This document shows, piece by piece, positions 23,801-35,545 of a stretch of DNA of 64,000 nucleotides. Both the position numbers and the translations under genes were made by a program. Where the stretch lies: positions 558,001 to 622,000 of the forward strand of contig LLEY01000002.1 of assembly GCA_001414485.1 (NCBI GenBank), read 5' to 3'. Every line of letters starts with the position of its first letter. The stretch's first letter is position 1. The DNA is from Calycina herbarum (lineage: Eukaryota > Ascomycota > Leotiomycetes > Helotiales > Pezizellaceae). The notes beneath the pieces were generated by a model. The model was not told the origin of the DNA. It ran no database searches and saw only the letters and a list, made by a program, of their open reading frames with translations.

Positions 23801-25121
23801 TTAATACTCAATCGTCTTTTTGATACTATCGTAGACTCCTGTATCAAAATTAGTATCTCCAATCCCTCATACCACAGGAAAAGAAGGGGAACAAAACTTA
23901 CTAGCAACATCCGGAATATTGAACCTTTCATAAAGCAACCCCATATGTATACTCCACCCAGCAACCCTCGCAACTGGCGCCTCAAGTCTAACAAAAGTCT
24001 CCCTATCCCCCTGAATACTAGCCGCAACCTCCGCCCCAATCCCCGCATTAACCATACTCTCATGCACCACCACACACCTGCCCGTCTTCCTCACACTCTC
24101 CAGCACACATTCTTTGTCCCACGGATACACAGTCCTCAAATCTATCAACTCGACACTAATGCCAAAGTCCTTCTCCGCTTTCTCGATAGCGGCGCTGCAT
24201 GTGTAGAGTGGATGGCCGTAGGAGATGATTGTTAGGTCGGAACCTGGCTTGAGGATTTCGGCTTTTGAGAGGGGAAGGGTGTAGGAGGCTGTGGGGACGT
24301 GTTCGACTGTTGCGCGGTAGAGGGCTTTGGGTTCCATGAATACGCAGGGGTCTTTGGAGGCGATTGCTGAGAGGAGGAGGCCTTTTGCTTGGATTGGGGA
24401 GCGGGGCATTATGACGCGGAGGCCGGGGATGTGTGTGAATAGACTTTCTGGAGATTGAGAATGATATCTATAAACCAATTAATATTCTAGAGGAGAAAAC
24501 GAGGAGGTTTGTATCTTACAAAGCCCCATGCCCAACACCACCACAAGGCATTCTCACAGTCAACCCACCAACATCCCGTCCCGCCATCCCATCTTTACAT
24601 CTAAACTTCGCAGCTTCATTGACGAGCTGATCGAAAGCTGGGTACACATAATCCGCAAATTGGATTTCCGCTACGGCTTTTGCTCCCTCCGCTGCTGCTC
24701 CAATTGCAAACCCCACAATCCCTTGCTCGCTCAATGGAGTATTGAAGACTCTTTCTGTCCCGTATTTTTCTGCGAGGTTCATACTACATCTAAAAACACC
24801 CCCAAACGCTACATCTTCTCCAAACAACAATACTGAATCGTCGGAAGCTAGGGCAATCGAGAGAGCATCGTTGATTGCTTGGAAGAGGTTCATCTGCTGC
24901 GTGGTACCATTTCTAACCTCGGCAGATAACTCATTATTCTGGAGAGCGGATTGTGGGCGATGGGCAAGTAGAGGGGTGGTGGAGAAATCGGTGGGGATGT
25001 TGAGCCTTGCTGTGGGAGGATGGGAGGAATAGTAGCGGGGTCGTTGAGTTATGGTACTTGCGAGAAGGGGTTTCGTGAGAGGGATTCTCGTGAATGGCTG
25101 GATTCTAGGTGTTACCCTCAT
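23801..25121 (-). CDS. BCKDHB: Branched-chain 2-oxoacid dehydrogenase E1 beta subunit
   Basis: This is the beta chain of the thiamine-diphosphate-dependent E1 component of the mitochondrial complex that oxidatively decarboxylates the keto acids of leucine, isoleucine and valine. Three exons, 25121-24520, 24467-23902 and a 38-nt last exon 23838-23801, encode 401 residues. The N-terminus ([17 protein letters not shown]) is a basic mitochondrial presequence. The pyrimidine-binding domain has [14 protein letters not shown] and [20 protein letters not shown]; the C-terminal transketolase domain has DLRTVYPWD and [19 protein letters not shown]. The [13 protein letters not shown] form separates it from the pyruvate dehydrogenase beta chain. 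The symbol is that of the human ortholog. Confidence 0.92.
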
Positions 25122-26096
25122 CTTGTTGGATCTGCGGTACGACTGAATCCTGGGGAGAATTCATGTTCAACAGAACAGGAGTGTGACTTGGTGCGTTGAT
25201 GAAGTAGATGGAGGGGGGAGGACGAAACCAGTGGGATGATTGCCGGTGGTAGCCTAAGCCGTGCTCGGCATGAAGATCTAGGGAAAGGCGGCAGTGAAAA
25301 GGGGGGAGAAGGGGGTCAACAATTCTATACAACAAATATGAGGAAAGACAGCTTAAGCCAGACTTCTGCTTATTTTGATTGTTATTCAGATTTGAGAATA
25401 AACAACTGGGAGCCCTTCAAAACAGGATACTCTCTGCCGTATCGCCATTTTGAAGTACCTCGGTCCGCTGGAATCCCTGCAGACGGGGACGGGAACGATC
25501 GATTGTCTTGGAACAATAGAAGCCATCTCCAATTCAAAAGAGACTCTAAGGGCCCGAAGATCCGAAGGAGAAGATGCAGTCAGTGGAAAAAAGAAACTTG
25601 TATACGAATTGGAAATTGGAAAGAACTAAGTGATAACAGTAAGTAAACAACAAATGGCAGCTTCCCGCTCTTGATATTGTAGGTCACCTACAAATAGACG
25701 CATCTAGATCTTGTTGCCATCACTAGAGGCAAGCACGATGCGAGCTGGGTTCATTGAAATCCTAATTTGTGTTGGAGAAACAACAATCGAGTGGGAAATA
25801 TGGAAAATTCATGAAGATGTGTCTGTTCTTTTTTAGGGAACGGGATTTGAAAAGCGTAGAGTGTGGGGGTACAATAAATTACCATTGCCCGGCCAACCTC
25901 ATCTTCACGAAAGCCTATCAAAAAAACAAGTTTGGCTAGCCAAGGGACACGACCAAGAAAAGGCCAAGCTCAATGACAATTTCACTTCCTGTATAATACT
26001 TTGTCCCTTTAATTCAGTCCTCCTCTCCATAATTCTCGCACCCGATTAAAATCCACGAAGAAAAAGAACGGAACGACCCTTTGCGCCCTGAAAGAA
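25122..26096. other. Divergent intergenic region
   Basis: Shared upstream region of the BCKDH E1 beta (-) and GH5 (+) genes. A 136-codon open frame at 25236-25646 has no domain or splice support. I see no repeat. Confidence 0.45.
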
Positions 26097-28206
26097 ATGG
26101 ACGAGTCCCCAAGACGGAAAAGACGAGAACGAGACCGAGACCGAGAACCCAACCACCACCGCGAAAGGAGGCGAAGAACAGACAGCGAAAGAAGAAGGCG
26201 AACAGAGGGCGAATCACCCCGGAAATCCAGACATGCGCCTACATCCTCGGAATCGAGTTCCCAACCATTATCTGCGAATGCGATAGCGCAGCTGAATTTG
26301 ATAAATCAACAAGAGAGGGTGGGTAGAGCCAGGGCTGCGGAAACTACACCCAAGAAGACGAGGAGGAAAAAGAGGATTGAGATTGTAGATGAGAAGGTGG
26401 TGGTGGAGAGGAGTAGGAAACAGCATAAGAGGAAGAAGCGGAGGGTTGTTAGTGGGGCTTTGTTGGAGGAGGGGGAGAGTAGGAGGTTGAAGGGACTGAG
26501 AGGGGGGAATGGGGGGTATGAGGATCATTCTTCTGATGTTGGGGCGAAGAAGAAGAAGAAGATTTGTGAGTTCTGTTGGAGGAGAGGTACTAGGAGATGT
26601 GCTAATAATATTTCTAGTAATAATTGTTGGTGTATTTGTGCTGCTTCTACTCATCATAATACCCGTAGCCGTTGTTGTTAGCAAAAAGAAGAGTACACCC
26701 TCAACCGCAGCCGCCGCGACAAGCGATTCCGGACAACCTTCGAATTCGAATCTCAATGGTGTCTCAGCGGATAGTATTCCTACAGCAGCAAAAGGAACAG
26801 ACCTCGATCCATTTTCATGGTACGACACGACTGATTTCAATGTCACATATACAAGCGAGACGGTGGGGGATCTGCCGATTATGGGTTTAAATTCAACATG
26901 GGACGATTCGAAGGCTGCAAATCCAAATGTGCCAGCAATTGGAGCAGCATGGGGCTCTTATTCTACAAGGCCAGCAAGAGGAGTAAATATTGGGGGGTGG
27001 CTCTCTTTGGAGCCTTTTATTACACCTTCTCTGTTTTCGGGTGCGGGGATTGTTGATGAATGGACTTTGACGACTTCTTTGGGATCCCAAGCGAAAGCAA
27101 CGTTGGAAAAACATTATGCTACCTTTGTGAGCGAGCAGACTTTCATAGATATTGCGAATGCCGGGTTGGACCATGTCAGAATACCCTTTTCGTATTGGGC
27201 AGTGGTTACATATGATGGAGATCCATATGTTTCTCGAGTGTCTTGGCGATACCTTTTGAGATCTATCGAATGGGCAAGGAAACACGGGCTTCGAATCAAT
27301 TTGGATGTTCATGCTTTACCTGGAAGTCAAAATGGATGGAACCACAGTGGTCGACTGGGAACAATTGGGTGGTTGAACGGGACAGATGGAACTTTAAACG
27401 GCCAACGATCTCTCGACCTACACGACCGTCTCTCAAAATTCTTTGCCCAAGACCGTTACAAAAACATTATAACCTTCTACGGCCTAGCAAACGAACCAAA
27501 AATGACAGCTCTCCAGACCTCCGATGTCTTAACATGGACCACCAATGCTTTCACACTCATCCGCAAAAACGGAATCACAGCCAACGTCGTCTTCGGCGAC
27601 GGCTTCATGGGCCTCGCAAACTGGAAAGGAAAACTCACCGGTATGGACGGTCTAGTCCTCGACGTCCACCAATACGTAATCTTCAACACCGGTCAAATAT
27701 CCTACAACCACACCAACAAAGTCTCCTACGCCTGCACCGGCTGGTCCGAACAAGCCACCCAATCCATGAACGTCGCAACCGGTTTCGGGCCCACCATATT
27801 CGCAGAATGGTCTCAAGCCGACACCGATTGCGCTCCGAACCTCAACAATGTCGGTACGGGCACGCGTTGGGAGGGGAATTATAACGTAGGTGACCCTACT
27901 ATTGCTGTTTTGACGCCTGGATGTCCGACGAAGAACTCGGATTGTAGTTGTAAGGGGGCGAATGCGGATAGTGGATCTTATAGCGCGGCGTATAAACAAT
28001 TTTTGCAGATGTTTGCTGAGGCGCAGATGAGTAGTTTTGAGAAGGGGTGGGGCTGGTTTTATTGGACTTGGAAGACGGAGAGTGCGACGCAGTGGAGTTA
28101 TCAGCTTGGGATGGCGGCGGGGATACTTCCTGCGAAGGCTTATGCTAGGCAGTTCAATTGTACGGAGACGGTGCCTAGTTTTTCGGGAATTCCGGAGACG
28201 TATTAG
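26097..28206 (+). CDS. Membrane-anchored GH5 exo-1,3-beta-glucanase (ExgD-like)
   Basis: This is a type II membrane glycoside hydrolase of family 5 expected to act on beta-1,3-glucan at the cell surface or wall. Two exons, 26097-26565 and 26618-28206, give 685 residues. The N-terminal 155 residues are cytoplasmic and extremely basic (arginine/lysine repeats), followed by one hydrophobic anchor (IIVGVFVLLLLIIIPVAVVV) built across the splice junction. The catalytic domain begins near RPARGVNIGGWLSLEPF. The general acid is the glutamate in FYGLANEPK and the nucleophile the glutamate in TIFAEWSQADTDC. Several N-x-S/T sites lie outside the membrane. The layout matches Aspergillus glucan 1,3-beta-glucosidase D. 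An internal methionine start within the second frame is excluded because it would lose the cytoplasmic tail. Confidence 0.9.
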
Positions 28207-29026
28207 GTTGTGTGGAAGTTGAGAGTTTTGTATATGATGGGATGACTTTGGGTGTGTTGTACAGAACGTAAATAAGGGATGTTTTGGTTGGGATGCATGG
28301 AGCATATTTGTTTGGAAGCACAGCGAGGTGGCGTTCTTGGGAAAGGGTTTGCATTTTTGGGATGAGATGGAATAGAGTACCCAGAAACTTTGCTTGATGT
28401 CAAAATGAGAAAGATAGTTTGTGGATAGATGTTCGTAGGCAATATACCCAGCCTGTTTTGCCTCAGCCCGTTCCTGGGTCCAAGTGGTGTGTTGTGTTGT
28501 TTCGCTATTGCTCTTTTCTGATTGTAAGAAGCTTCTTGTTGGTTGTCGGGATTAAAGGAGGTGGTGGTCCAGTCTTCCATTTCGAGTTTACGTAGCCCAA
28601 CCATCATCCTCTTTGTCATATCGGCATTTTGATACTGGCATGGCTATGATAAAGAGAAGAGGAAGCTTTATGCCATCAAGGTCTTATGTTTTTACAATTT
28701 TGTTATGGCGTGGAATTACAACTCCGAATCAACAGCTCAAGAGAGGCAAGAGCATTAGGCCGCCTCCGCCTCTCGTACATCATGACAGCACGTGATCAAG
28801 TACTTCCTTTTCCTATTCTGTAGGACCTTGGGAATTTGTTGCACATCGTATTTCTCATCCGGAAGTTCGGAGGAATAGTATTACGTTGTGAGGAATCTCT
28901 TGTGGCGTTGATATCATGAGGTGTGGGTATTTCGTCCGAATATCGGTCGAAGTGCGAGGACTCTCGTAAAAAGTTGGGGGGGTTGGCTAAAGACGGTGCC
29001 GAAAGGGGATCGTTGCTTTAATTTCG

Positions 29027-29189
29027 TTGCATGTCGAAGTGGAGTATCGAATTCCTTATCCTCTGTGGGTTTGCTGTATTTAGTAGAATGCTGGAGTATT
29101 GAATTCCTCGTCCTGCGATTCTCGCCAAAATGGGAGTATAGTTAGGAATTGTTGCATGTCGAATAAAAGTATCGAATTCCTTTGCTTGG
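29027..29189. repeat. Three imperfect copies of an ATCGAATTCCT unit
   Basis: Copies start at about 29027 (TTGCATGTCGAAGTGGAGTA then TCGAATTCCT), 29084 (GGAGTATTGAATTCCTCG) and 29150 (TTGCATGTCGAATAAAAGTA then TCGAATTCCT). The first and third are about 122 bp apart and most alike. No coding content. Confidence 0.55.
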
Positions 29190-29360
29190 AATGTTGTGAA
29201 TCTAACTACTATGCACCGCCGAGAATTATGGCGGCGCTTACATGTGCTCTAAACCCTTGAGAGAAGTTAATGATAACTAGCCATCCTACTAGTCTTCTCA
29301 AAAAATGAAGTATGGTTTATACCAGTCACTATTTGCAAGTTTCAGCAAGGGAAACACATA

Positions 29361-31635
29361 TTTTACCGTCGTTTAGACTGTTACTTTCATTGGCTGATAG
29401 AACTTTCGTTTGGCATCTTAGTCAATTTAAGAGTTTGGAAGAGGAATATCGATCCTCCTTTTCCGCTTAGAACTAGGTTCTACAATCTCTTTTGCATTTT
29501 CTTCATCACAATTTGTGCATACCCAGCACATGGATAACATCAGACATTGTGTCTAATTGAAATTAATGAGCAATTCTTCTTACACCCAGACGGGATATTT
29601 AATTGCGGTTTTTCAAAATGTCGTAGACTAGAGGAAAATGGAAAATGGAAAATTGGTGGCACGTTATGCAAATATGCTTTCTCCTCTTTTTTCTCGAATA
29701 AACTCCTCGTTGCTGGAATTCTTGCTGAAAGAGAGTATGGGGACTGGTGGTGGACAAGATAAATGGCAGTAAATAGGCCAATCTAAGAAGGCCTGTAACG
29801 CCCACAAATCAACGCAAACCAAGTAAAACTTTACATACTCCATTATCTGGTTAATTAGCACCCTCTGCATCTACTTAATTTTTTTTTTGGTATTTTTGCG
29901 ATTTTTCTACGTCAACTTATTCTAGGTTGCGGGTTTTCGTAGGGTCGTTAATTACTGCCATTTATCTTGTCCACCGGGAGGGGGAGTAGGCGTTTGCGGA
30001 CATGTTTTACTTGTTAGGATTTAGGTGGTTGAATCGGGGTAACCAATCTTTGGGCTTGGAATGCTGCCTTAGATGTCATAATTCAGTGAATCTTATTACA
30101 ATCGAAACAAGGTGATATGCTAAGGTTGGGTTTCGCGAATTTCTTATTCGATGGTGGACTTCCTAACTCGAATGCCGCAAATGTTGTAAAGGCAAACACT
30201 GTCATCGAAGGAGGACTAGGTAATGGTGGGTTTTATTCATGCCTAAGAAGTAGAAATACGAAGGGGGGACAGTTGGAGATGTAGCGTAAACGCTTTCTCG
30301 TACGTGACATGATTGGTGTTGAAGTTAGGTGGAAAGTAGATTTATCGTAATGGCTTGTCGACAAGCATTAGATATGATGCTATTACAAGGAGATTGACTT
30401 GATTCGTAATACTCGTACTCAGTGTTTTGAGGGCAAAGTTAATGGCTTTTGCCGTCGTTTCTATTGTTGCTTTCATTTTCTAGCAATTGTTTGTTGATTT
30501 CTTAGCGGACTTAGCTACCTCTACTTATTGTCATAATTTATAAATACGCCGAACTTCAAATGTGCAGTTCCATTTCACTTGTGAAACTTACAGTTTCATT
30601 TTGAAATGTCGCTTAATGTCACAACATCTAGTTCAACCCTTTGAATTCCTCTTTCTCCATCCCTTTTTCTCTACCAACTACAAACCCGCCTTCTACTCTT
30701 CAGCTAAGTGGCCAGGATCATGAGGACAAAACAGCGGAGATTATTTTCTTATTGAATTACCGAATTTGGTGCCAAGTGTTCTAAAAAAAAATACACACCC
30801 TCCCTTCCCCTTAAACCCCTCTACGTGTAGCGATGAATCAGTGGGTTTTAGTATAGGACAGGTATGCCAACACCTTACGACTTCTTAAGCACTTAAATAA
30901 AATCGCAAAAATGTATTAAAAATCCGAGAAGATCTATTAACTGCTAATTGATTCTTACGTCAAAGACTACAGTTTTTAGAGTTGCAGTTATGGTTTTGTC
31001 AAAGGTTTGCGACGGTATCTCATGGACTGCTCCACGTCTCCGTAGCACTCCAATTCTCGACTCGGAAATATCTTCGGAAATATATGGTCGGAAATATCTC
31101 GGGCTCGGGAATAAACTAGCTCGAAGATAAATAAAAAACTCAGAAGAAGAGCTTGGAGTCGACAATGACTATGTGTTACTTCGGACTTCACACGGAATGA
31201 TTTCTTTACTCGGAGATATTATTCAACTCCGGAAACATTACTTCAGCTAGATATATTACAGGACTATTAATTTGCTCGGAGATGCTACTAGCAGGGCAAA
31301 AGGTTAGTCGATTTTTCCAAGACTACTGATATGCTTTGTATTAGCATTGGGTATAGTAATAGACATCATTATATCACCGATCAAGACGCCGTTCTCCGTT
31401 AAACTCAAGTAATATCTTACATCGCGCACGACTGTTGGAATGACTTCGCAATATAGCATACTATAGCAAAAAGTTCCGCGAGCGTATGGCTTGTAGAAGC
31501 CCAAAGATGATGTTTTTAAATGGAGATAGTCATGATCTACATTCCTCGTACTGTAACGTTCACTTTTACCGTCGCACATATTGTTACTTTCGTTTTCTAG
31601 CACTTATTCTCTTAGCTGACTTGAGGCGTTTAATA
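29361..31635. repeat. Diverged repeat family, three copies about 1.1 kb apart
   Basis: Copies at about 29361-29430, 30447-30515 and 31563-31635 share TTTTACCGTCG, then TGTTACTTTCATTTTCTAGCA and a downstream CTTAG...ACTT block. The second and third copies also match upstream (ATGGCTTGT...GATGAT...GGAGAT...CTCGTACT, from about 30350 and 31486). This suggests an ancient tandem or repeated insertion now heavily mutated. Confidence 0.4.
29749..29975. repeat. 24-bp perfect inverted repeat, possible MITE
   Basis: GGTGGACAAGATAAATGGCA continuing to 29772 is the exact reverse complement of 29952-29975. The 227-bp unit is AT-rich inside and non-coding. I could not find a clear target-site duplication, so an element is only one explanation. 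Confidence 0.55.
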
Positions 31636-31944
31636 GCAGCAATCCCAAATTCAGCAACGATCTCAAGCGTTTATCAGGTTAGAGCCATATAGGAGCTCTT
31701 GAAAGCAACATAGATTCGTGATTCGAAGTATGTTTCGATCTTGGAAAAAACTATGTTAAATGTTTAATCTTTTATTTTCATAATTCAGAGTCACAGGTCA
31801 CATCCTTTGTTCGTCTCCGTTTCCAAAGCAGGAGTCTTCTACTTCCAACTTTGGGTTGATAATGTTGATGCTCTTATTTATCTTTATTTGGATTAGTTAC
31901 TCCGATCCAAAGACCCATCTCGATCTTTTGCCCTCAATCACCTC

Positions 31945-32304
31945 TCACCTCCTCAAATTTCTCAAAAACCCCCTTTGTCTTCTTGATGATCGTCTTGACC
32001 TCCAGGGCTCCTCCATCCCTCCTCCATCCCTCGATTCCTCAGGCCGATACTCGCCAGATGAAGTTTCATATCTCGCCACTCTTCTTCCTTCCTCGTCCGA
32101 GTGAGAACGCGACGCAGACGAGTTCCTTTTCTCCTCCACTTGATCCGATAACCAGCCAGTTATTCTTCCCCCAACTCTCCGGTTGGAAGATCTTTGTGAA
32201 TCGGTGATTTGCGAGCGGTTGTTTTGGCAGGAACATTGTTGGCGGGTGCCAGTGGTGCTGGTGCCGTGGAGGGATTGGCGGATGTGATGGATGAGAGTTG
32301 ACAT
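31945..32304 (-). CDS. Possible small arginine/serine-rich protein
   Basis: A 119-residue single-exon frame starting at an ATG in the context TCTTCAACATGTC. The 100 bases before it (32305-32420 read on the - strand) are C/A-rich with no ATG close by, as in expressed fungal leaders. The product is hydrophilic and rich in arginine, serine and glutamate, with no membrane segment, signal peptide or recognised domain. A cysteine pair lies near residue 24 (QQCSCQ). It lies alone in the gene-poor tract. It may be a real small gene or a chance frame. Confidence 0.35.
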   Translation of the reverse strand: MSTLIHHIRQSLHGTSTTGTRQQCSCQNNRSQITDSQRSSNRRVGGRITGWLSDQVEEKRNSSASRSHSDEEGRRVARYETSSGEYRPEESRDGGGMEEPWRSRRSSRRQRGFLRNLRR

Positions 32305-33249
32305 GTTGAAGATGTTTGGATATGTTTTTAGGTGCTTGCAAGGAGTGATTTGTGGGAAGTGAGTAGAAGGTTTGTGTTATTTATGAGGTAGATAGTTGGT
32401 GCTGTTTAGAAGTGATTTTGGAAAAAGTAGAAACAGAAAGAATAAGTTATACTCTTAATCAAAGCATCTAGAATACCTAATTCAGATATCACGAACACGA
32501 GAATTTTATGGGTGTCCTATTCGGGTAATCGTTTCGCTCATTACTGTACAGTTCGGTTAGCACGTGGCAAAAGTAAGCACTCGAGTTCACGACGCCATGG
32601 CGGTACGGCAAGGACAGAGATCGAGTCGCAGTGAAAGACTTAAGTTTGGGTTCTCAGTGTGTGTAAGAATAGAATTAATTGTTTGCGAGCTGTGGAAACC
32701 CCTGAAACGATCGCTCAAGTGTCAGCGAGAGTTTTCGCCACTTCGAACTCGCAAGACCGCAAGAGTTTCTATTGGTCAATTGAATCTCTCCCGGGCGCCA
32801 ATCAGGCGGGAATTGCGATGGTTCATTGCCTAAGTATTGTAAAAGTAATGTACAATCTTATTGCAATTTTCAAACCGAAAAAACGAAGTACGAGACTCGA
32901 GGATTGCTCCGGGTACAAATACTTAACTCCGATTATGCGAATCTGTCTCGGACAACTCAAAAATATTGCTCGAAAATGGTTCGAAGAATTAGAAAACCAA
33001 TTTTATGAATGTTTTAAATACTCCCGAACAATACTTTGATTGCTCTAGGCAGTTTCGCATAAATTAAAGGAAAATTGGTGTCTCCAGAGCAATGGCCAGC
33101 TTTCTTACACCTGGCCATTGATCTTTGTACACTTCCTTCCCACTGCATTGCTTTTTATAGAACAATTGCGATTTTCTAGGAAGATTTAAAAGATGAAATC
33201 AAAATTTTACAAAATTTGAACACTTTGTGGCACGATATTTTGTGCAACT

Positions 33250-33540
33250 TGACGAGTACCCAGTAAGACATCAAACAGCGAGTAAACTACTAAATTTTGG
33301 GGGACAAAAAGTCTCGTGAGTAAGCCAGAAAATTGACCAGTAAGCTATACAAAGTTTGGGGGCCAAAGAAAAATTGGCGGGTAAGCCATTGGATACCTAG
33401 TAAGCTAGAAAATATATGGGGGCCAAAAAAGGACTCGCGAGTGGTCCACGAACATCGAGTAAGCCACCATCGGTTTAGGGTCCAAATAATACACCTGAGA
33501 TAGCAAGCACTTGTCTAGTAAGCTAAATAACTTGTAGGTT
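33250..33540. repeat. Degenerate ~60-bp tandem repeat (about five units)
   Basis: Successive units of 59-64 bp each carry two GTAAGCYA-like boxes about 20-25 bp apart followed by a GGGGGCCAAA-like block: GAGTAAGCCAGAAAATTGAC, GGTAAGCCATTGGATACCTA, GAGTGGTCCACGAACATCGA begin the middle units. The outer units are more diverged. The array is AT-rich between boxes and does not encode a repeated peptide in any one frame. Confidence 0.65.
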
Positions 33541-35545
33541 TAACCCTCGTCTTCTATTTTTTGGTTGACCTGAGATATTTTATTGAGTTCTTCAAAGTAT
33601 GGATAGTTGCTTGCAACGACCTATAAAAACAAAGTAGGTATAAATAGTACCAAAGGTAAGGAAATCATTCATGTTTTTTATGTCGATTCCGTTGTGGAGA
33701 CTACTTCAAACAGAATTTATTTGAGTTGTGGACCAAAGAAGACACTCATGTATATCAGATACTGTAGCAATATTGTAGGCCCGGTTTCTCAAATGAACAA
33801 ATGCAAGCTGCAATCATCGGCTGCATGGGGTTTTACAATTGATATATATTACCGTCGAGAGAACTTTTGCTGTCGTTTGCTCTCAGTATGACCATTTTAT
33901 TCTTTGCAGTTGTGGAGGTAAGGGGTGTTGATAACTTGATATTAATTTCTAGCATTCCTAGAGTAAAGTAGAAAGCGCTTCCGGCTATGGTCTCATTGGA
34001 GCAGAAACTTCAAGGCCAGATAATCACAGAAAGACGTTGACCATTTGCATTGATAAGTCTCTTACCTCAACCAGCTTACTGGTTTTTATGTAAAAAAATT
34101 CTTTTTGGAATTTATTACTTGCTTGGTTATTCGATCCTCTCCGAGTGGTAATTCAAGGCACTGACTGGCCGTCTGTTATTTTCGGATTTTTTTAATGAAG
34201 ATAGAAGTTTAAATTGATACAGCAGGTCTGAAGAAGCTGACTTCCAGGGAGCAGCTGAACATCAACCTCAATGGGCGTAGTGAAATCAATTCAAGTTTGA
34301 GTCGTAAAAGATTATATAATGGTGGCATCTGACAGGTCTGAACAAAAGACAAAGAGTAGTGGTTTTACATGTACTGTAGAGGACTATATTTACTGTGCGG
34401 AGGAGATCATCTCTGGGTTCTGTTTACCAATCCTTCGCGTATATACGCCTTCCAATTTCATCCACCCAGAAGTCTATTCTTGGAAGTAGTAGAAACAGAA
34501 GAGAATCATTGCATCGTTGTAAACCATCTTGGTCGCATTTGTTTGGGATATATATTTAGCGACCCGACATCGATATCGGGGATTCAAGGAATCAACGAGA
34601 GCAATCAATGAGATGAGAGTAAAACTTTTGGCTTGATTCCTTTTACATTTGGATATCAACCTTGGAGTGAAAATATTCTCCTGGCAACCTCCTTTTGTAC
34701 TATACTTTTGGATGCTGAGAACTAAATAGATCATTCCCTGTCGATTACCAGCATTAGCATGCTGGAACCCAACCTTATGAAGTCATTGTTTCTGTTCAGT
34801 TGGTGGTTTTGATTGTCATTTACAGGTAACACTCACTAGGAATACTTGAAGGCATTCTGATGTTTTACACACCGATTAAATTTTTATTAGAATTCATACC
34901 TTTGCATTAGAGTTTTGCTTCGAGGTAACACTTGAAATATGGAGGGTGGTGGTTAAATTTGTATTTGCTTGACACTTACCCGTGAAGAAGATCGAACTCC
35001 ACCCCCTTGTCCCAGCCTCCTCCTTTAATATCTACAACATCCATCATCAGCCACCTAAACAAACACACGAAAGCTTCCACAAGTCTTCCCTTCCCCATGT
35101 TTGTACAGATCATCACAAGGATAGACCCCTTATCTCTCCTTCCGTTTCACGATAAGAGCTACCCGCCCCTCTTTTCTTTCGGAGCTCCCCTCCTTATCCC
35201 GAAGTGGTGAACAACCAAAGCAAGTGCTTGGCCGCGAATGGGGGCTCGAGATATCTGATGATGTAGTTGTACTCGGGCAAGTTCCGATAGTTAGATATAA
35301 GATGGAGAAATCGGCCGACATACTCGTAGGTGGGCGAGTGACGAATGTGGTGAGAAGTTTGAAGGTGGGATAGCTAGGTGTTTCTCCTTATATGTATGTA
35401 GCTGCATTTGCGCTTTGCTTTGCTTTCTGGAATTGAGCTTTCGTTTGATAATTCTATTCAATCCTTGGAATTCTGCTTTTGCTGCTTTCCAAGTTTTCTA
35501 ACAAACTTTACAACAAACATCATTGTACGGGAATACTCTTCAATC

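Larger units (their letters stand above)
28207..35545. other. 7.3-kb gene-poor, repeat-decayed tract
   Basis: Apart from one possible small gene (31945-32304) I find no supportable coding region over 7.3 kb. The DNA is AT-rich and contains the repeats listed separately: near-identical pieces around ATCGAATTCCT (29027-29189), a 24-bp inverted repeat (29749/29975), a diverged family at about 29361, 30447 and 31563, a TCGGAAATAT-rich patch at 31060-31110, and a ~60-bp minisatellite (33250-33540). Frames such as 32659-33039 stay open for over 120 codons but show no domain. The tract looks like old mobile-element DNA worn by mutation. Confidence 0.6.

Noticed and set aside
27652..28305. 217-codon - frame within the GH5 gene
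   Set aside because: It is antisense to the catalytic domain, and its threonine/arginine-rich translation has no family match.
33250..33540. CRISPR-like array
   Set aside because: Repeats are degenerate, spacing units are not unique spacers, and the genome is eukaryotic.
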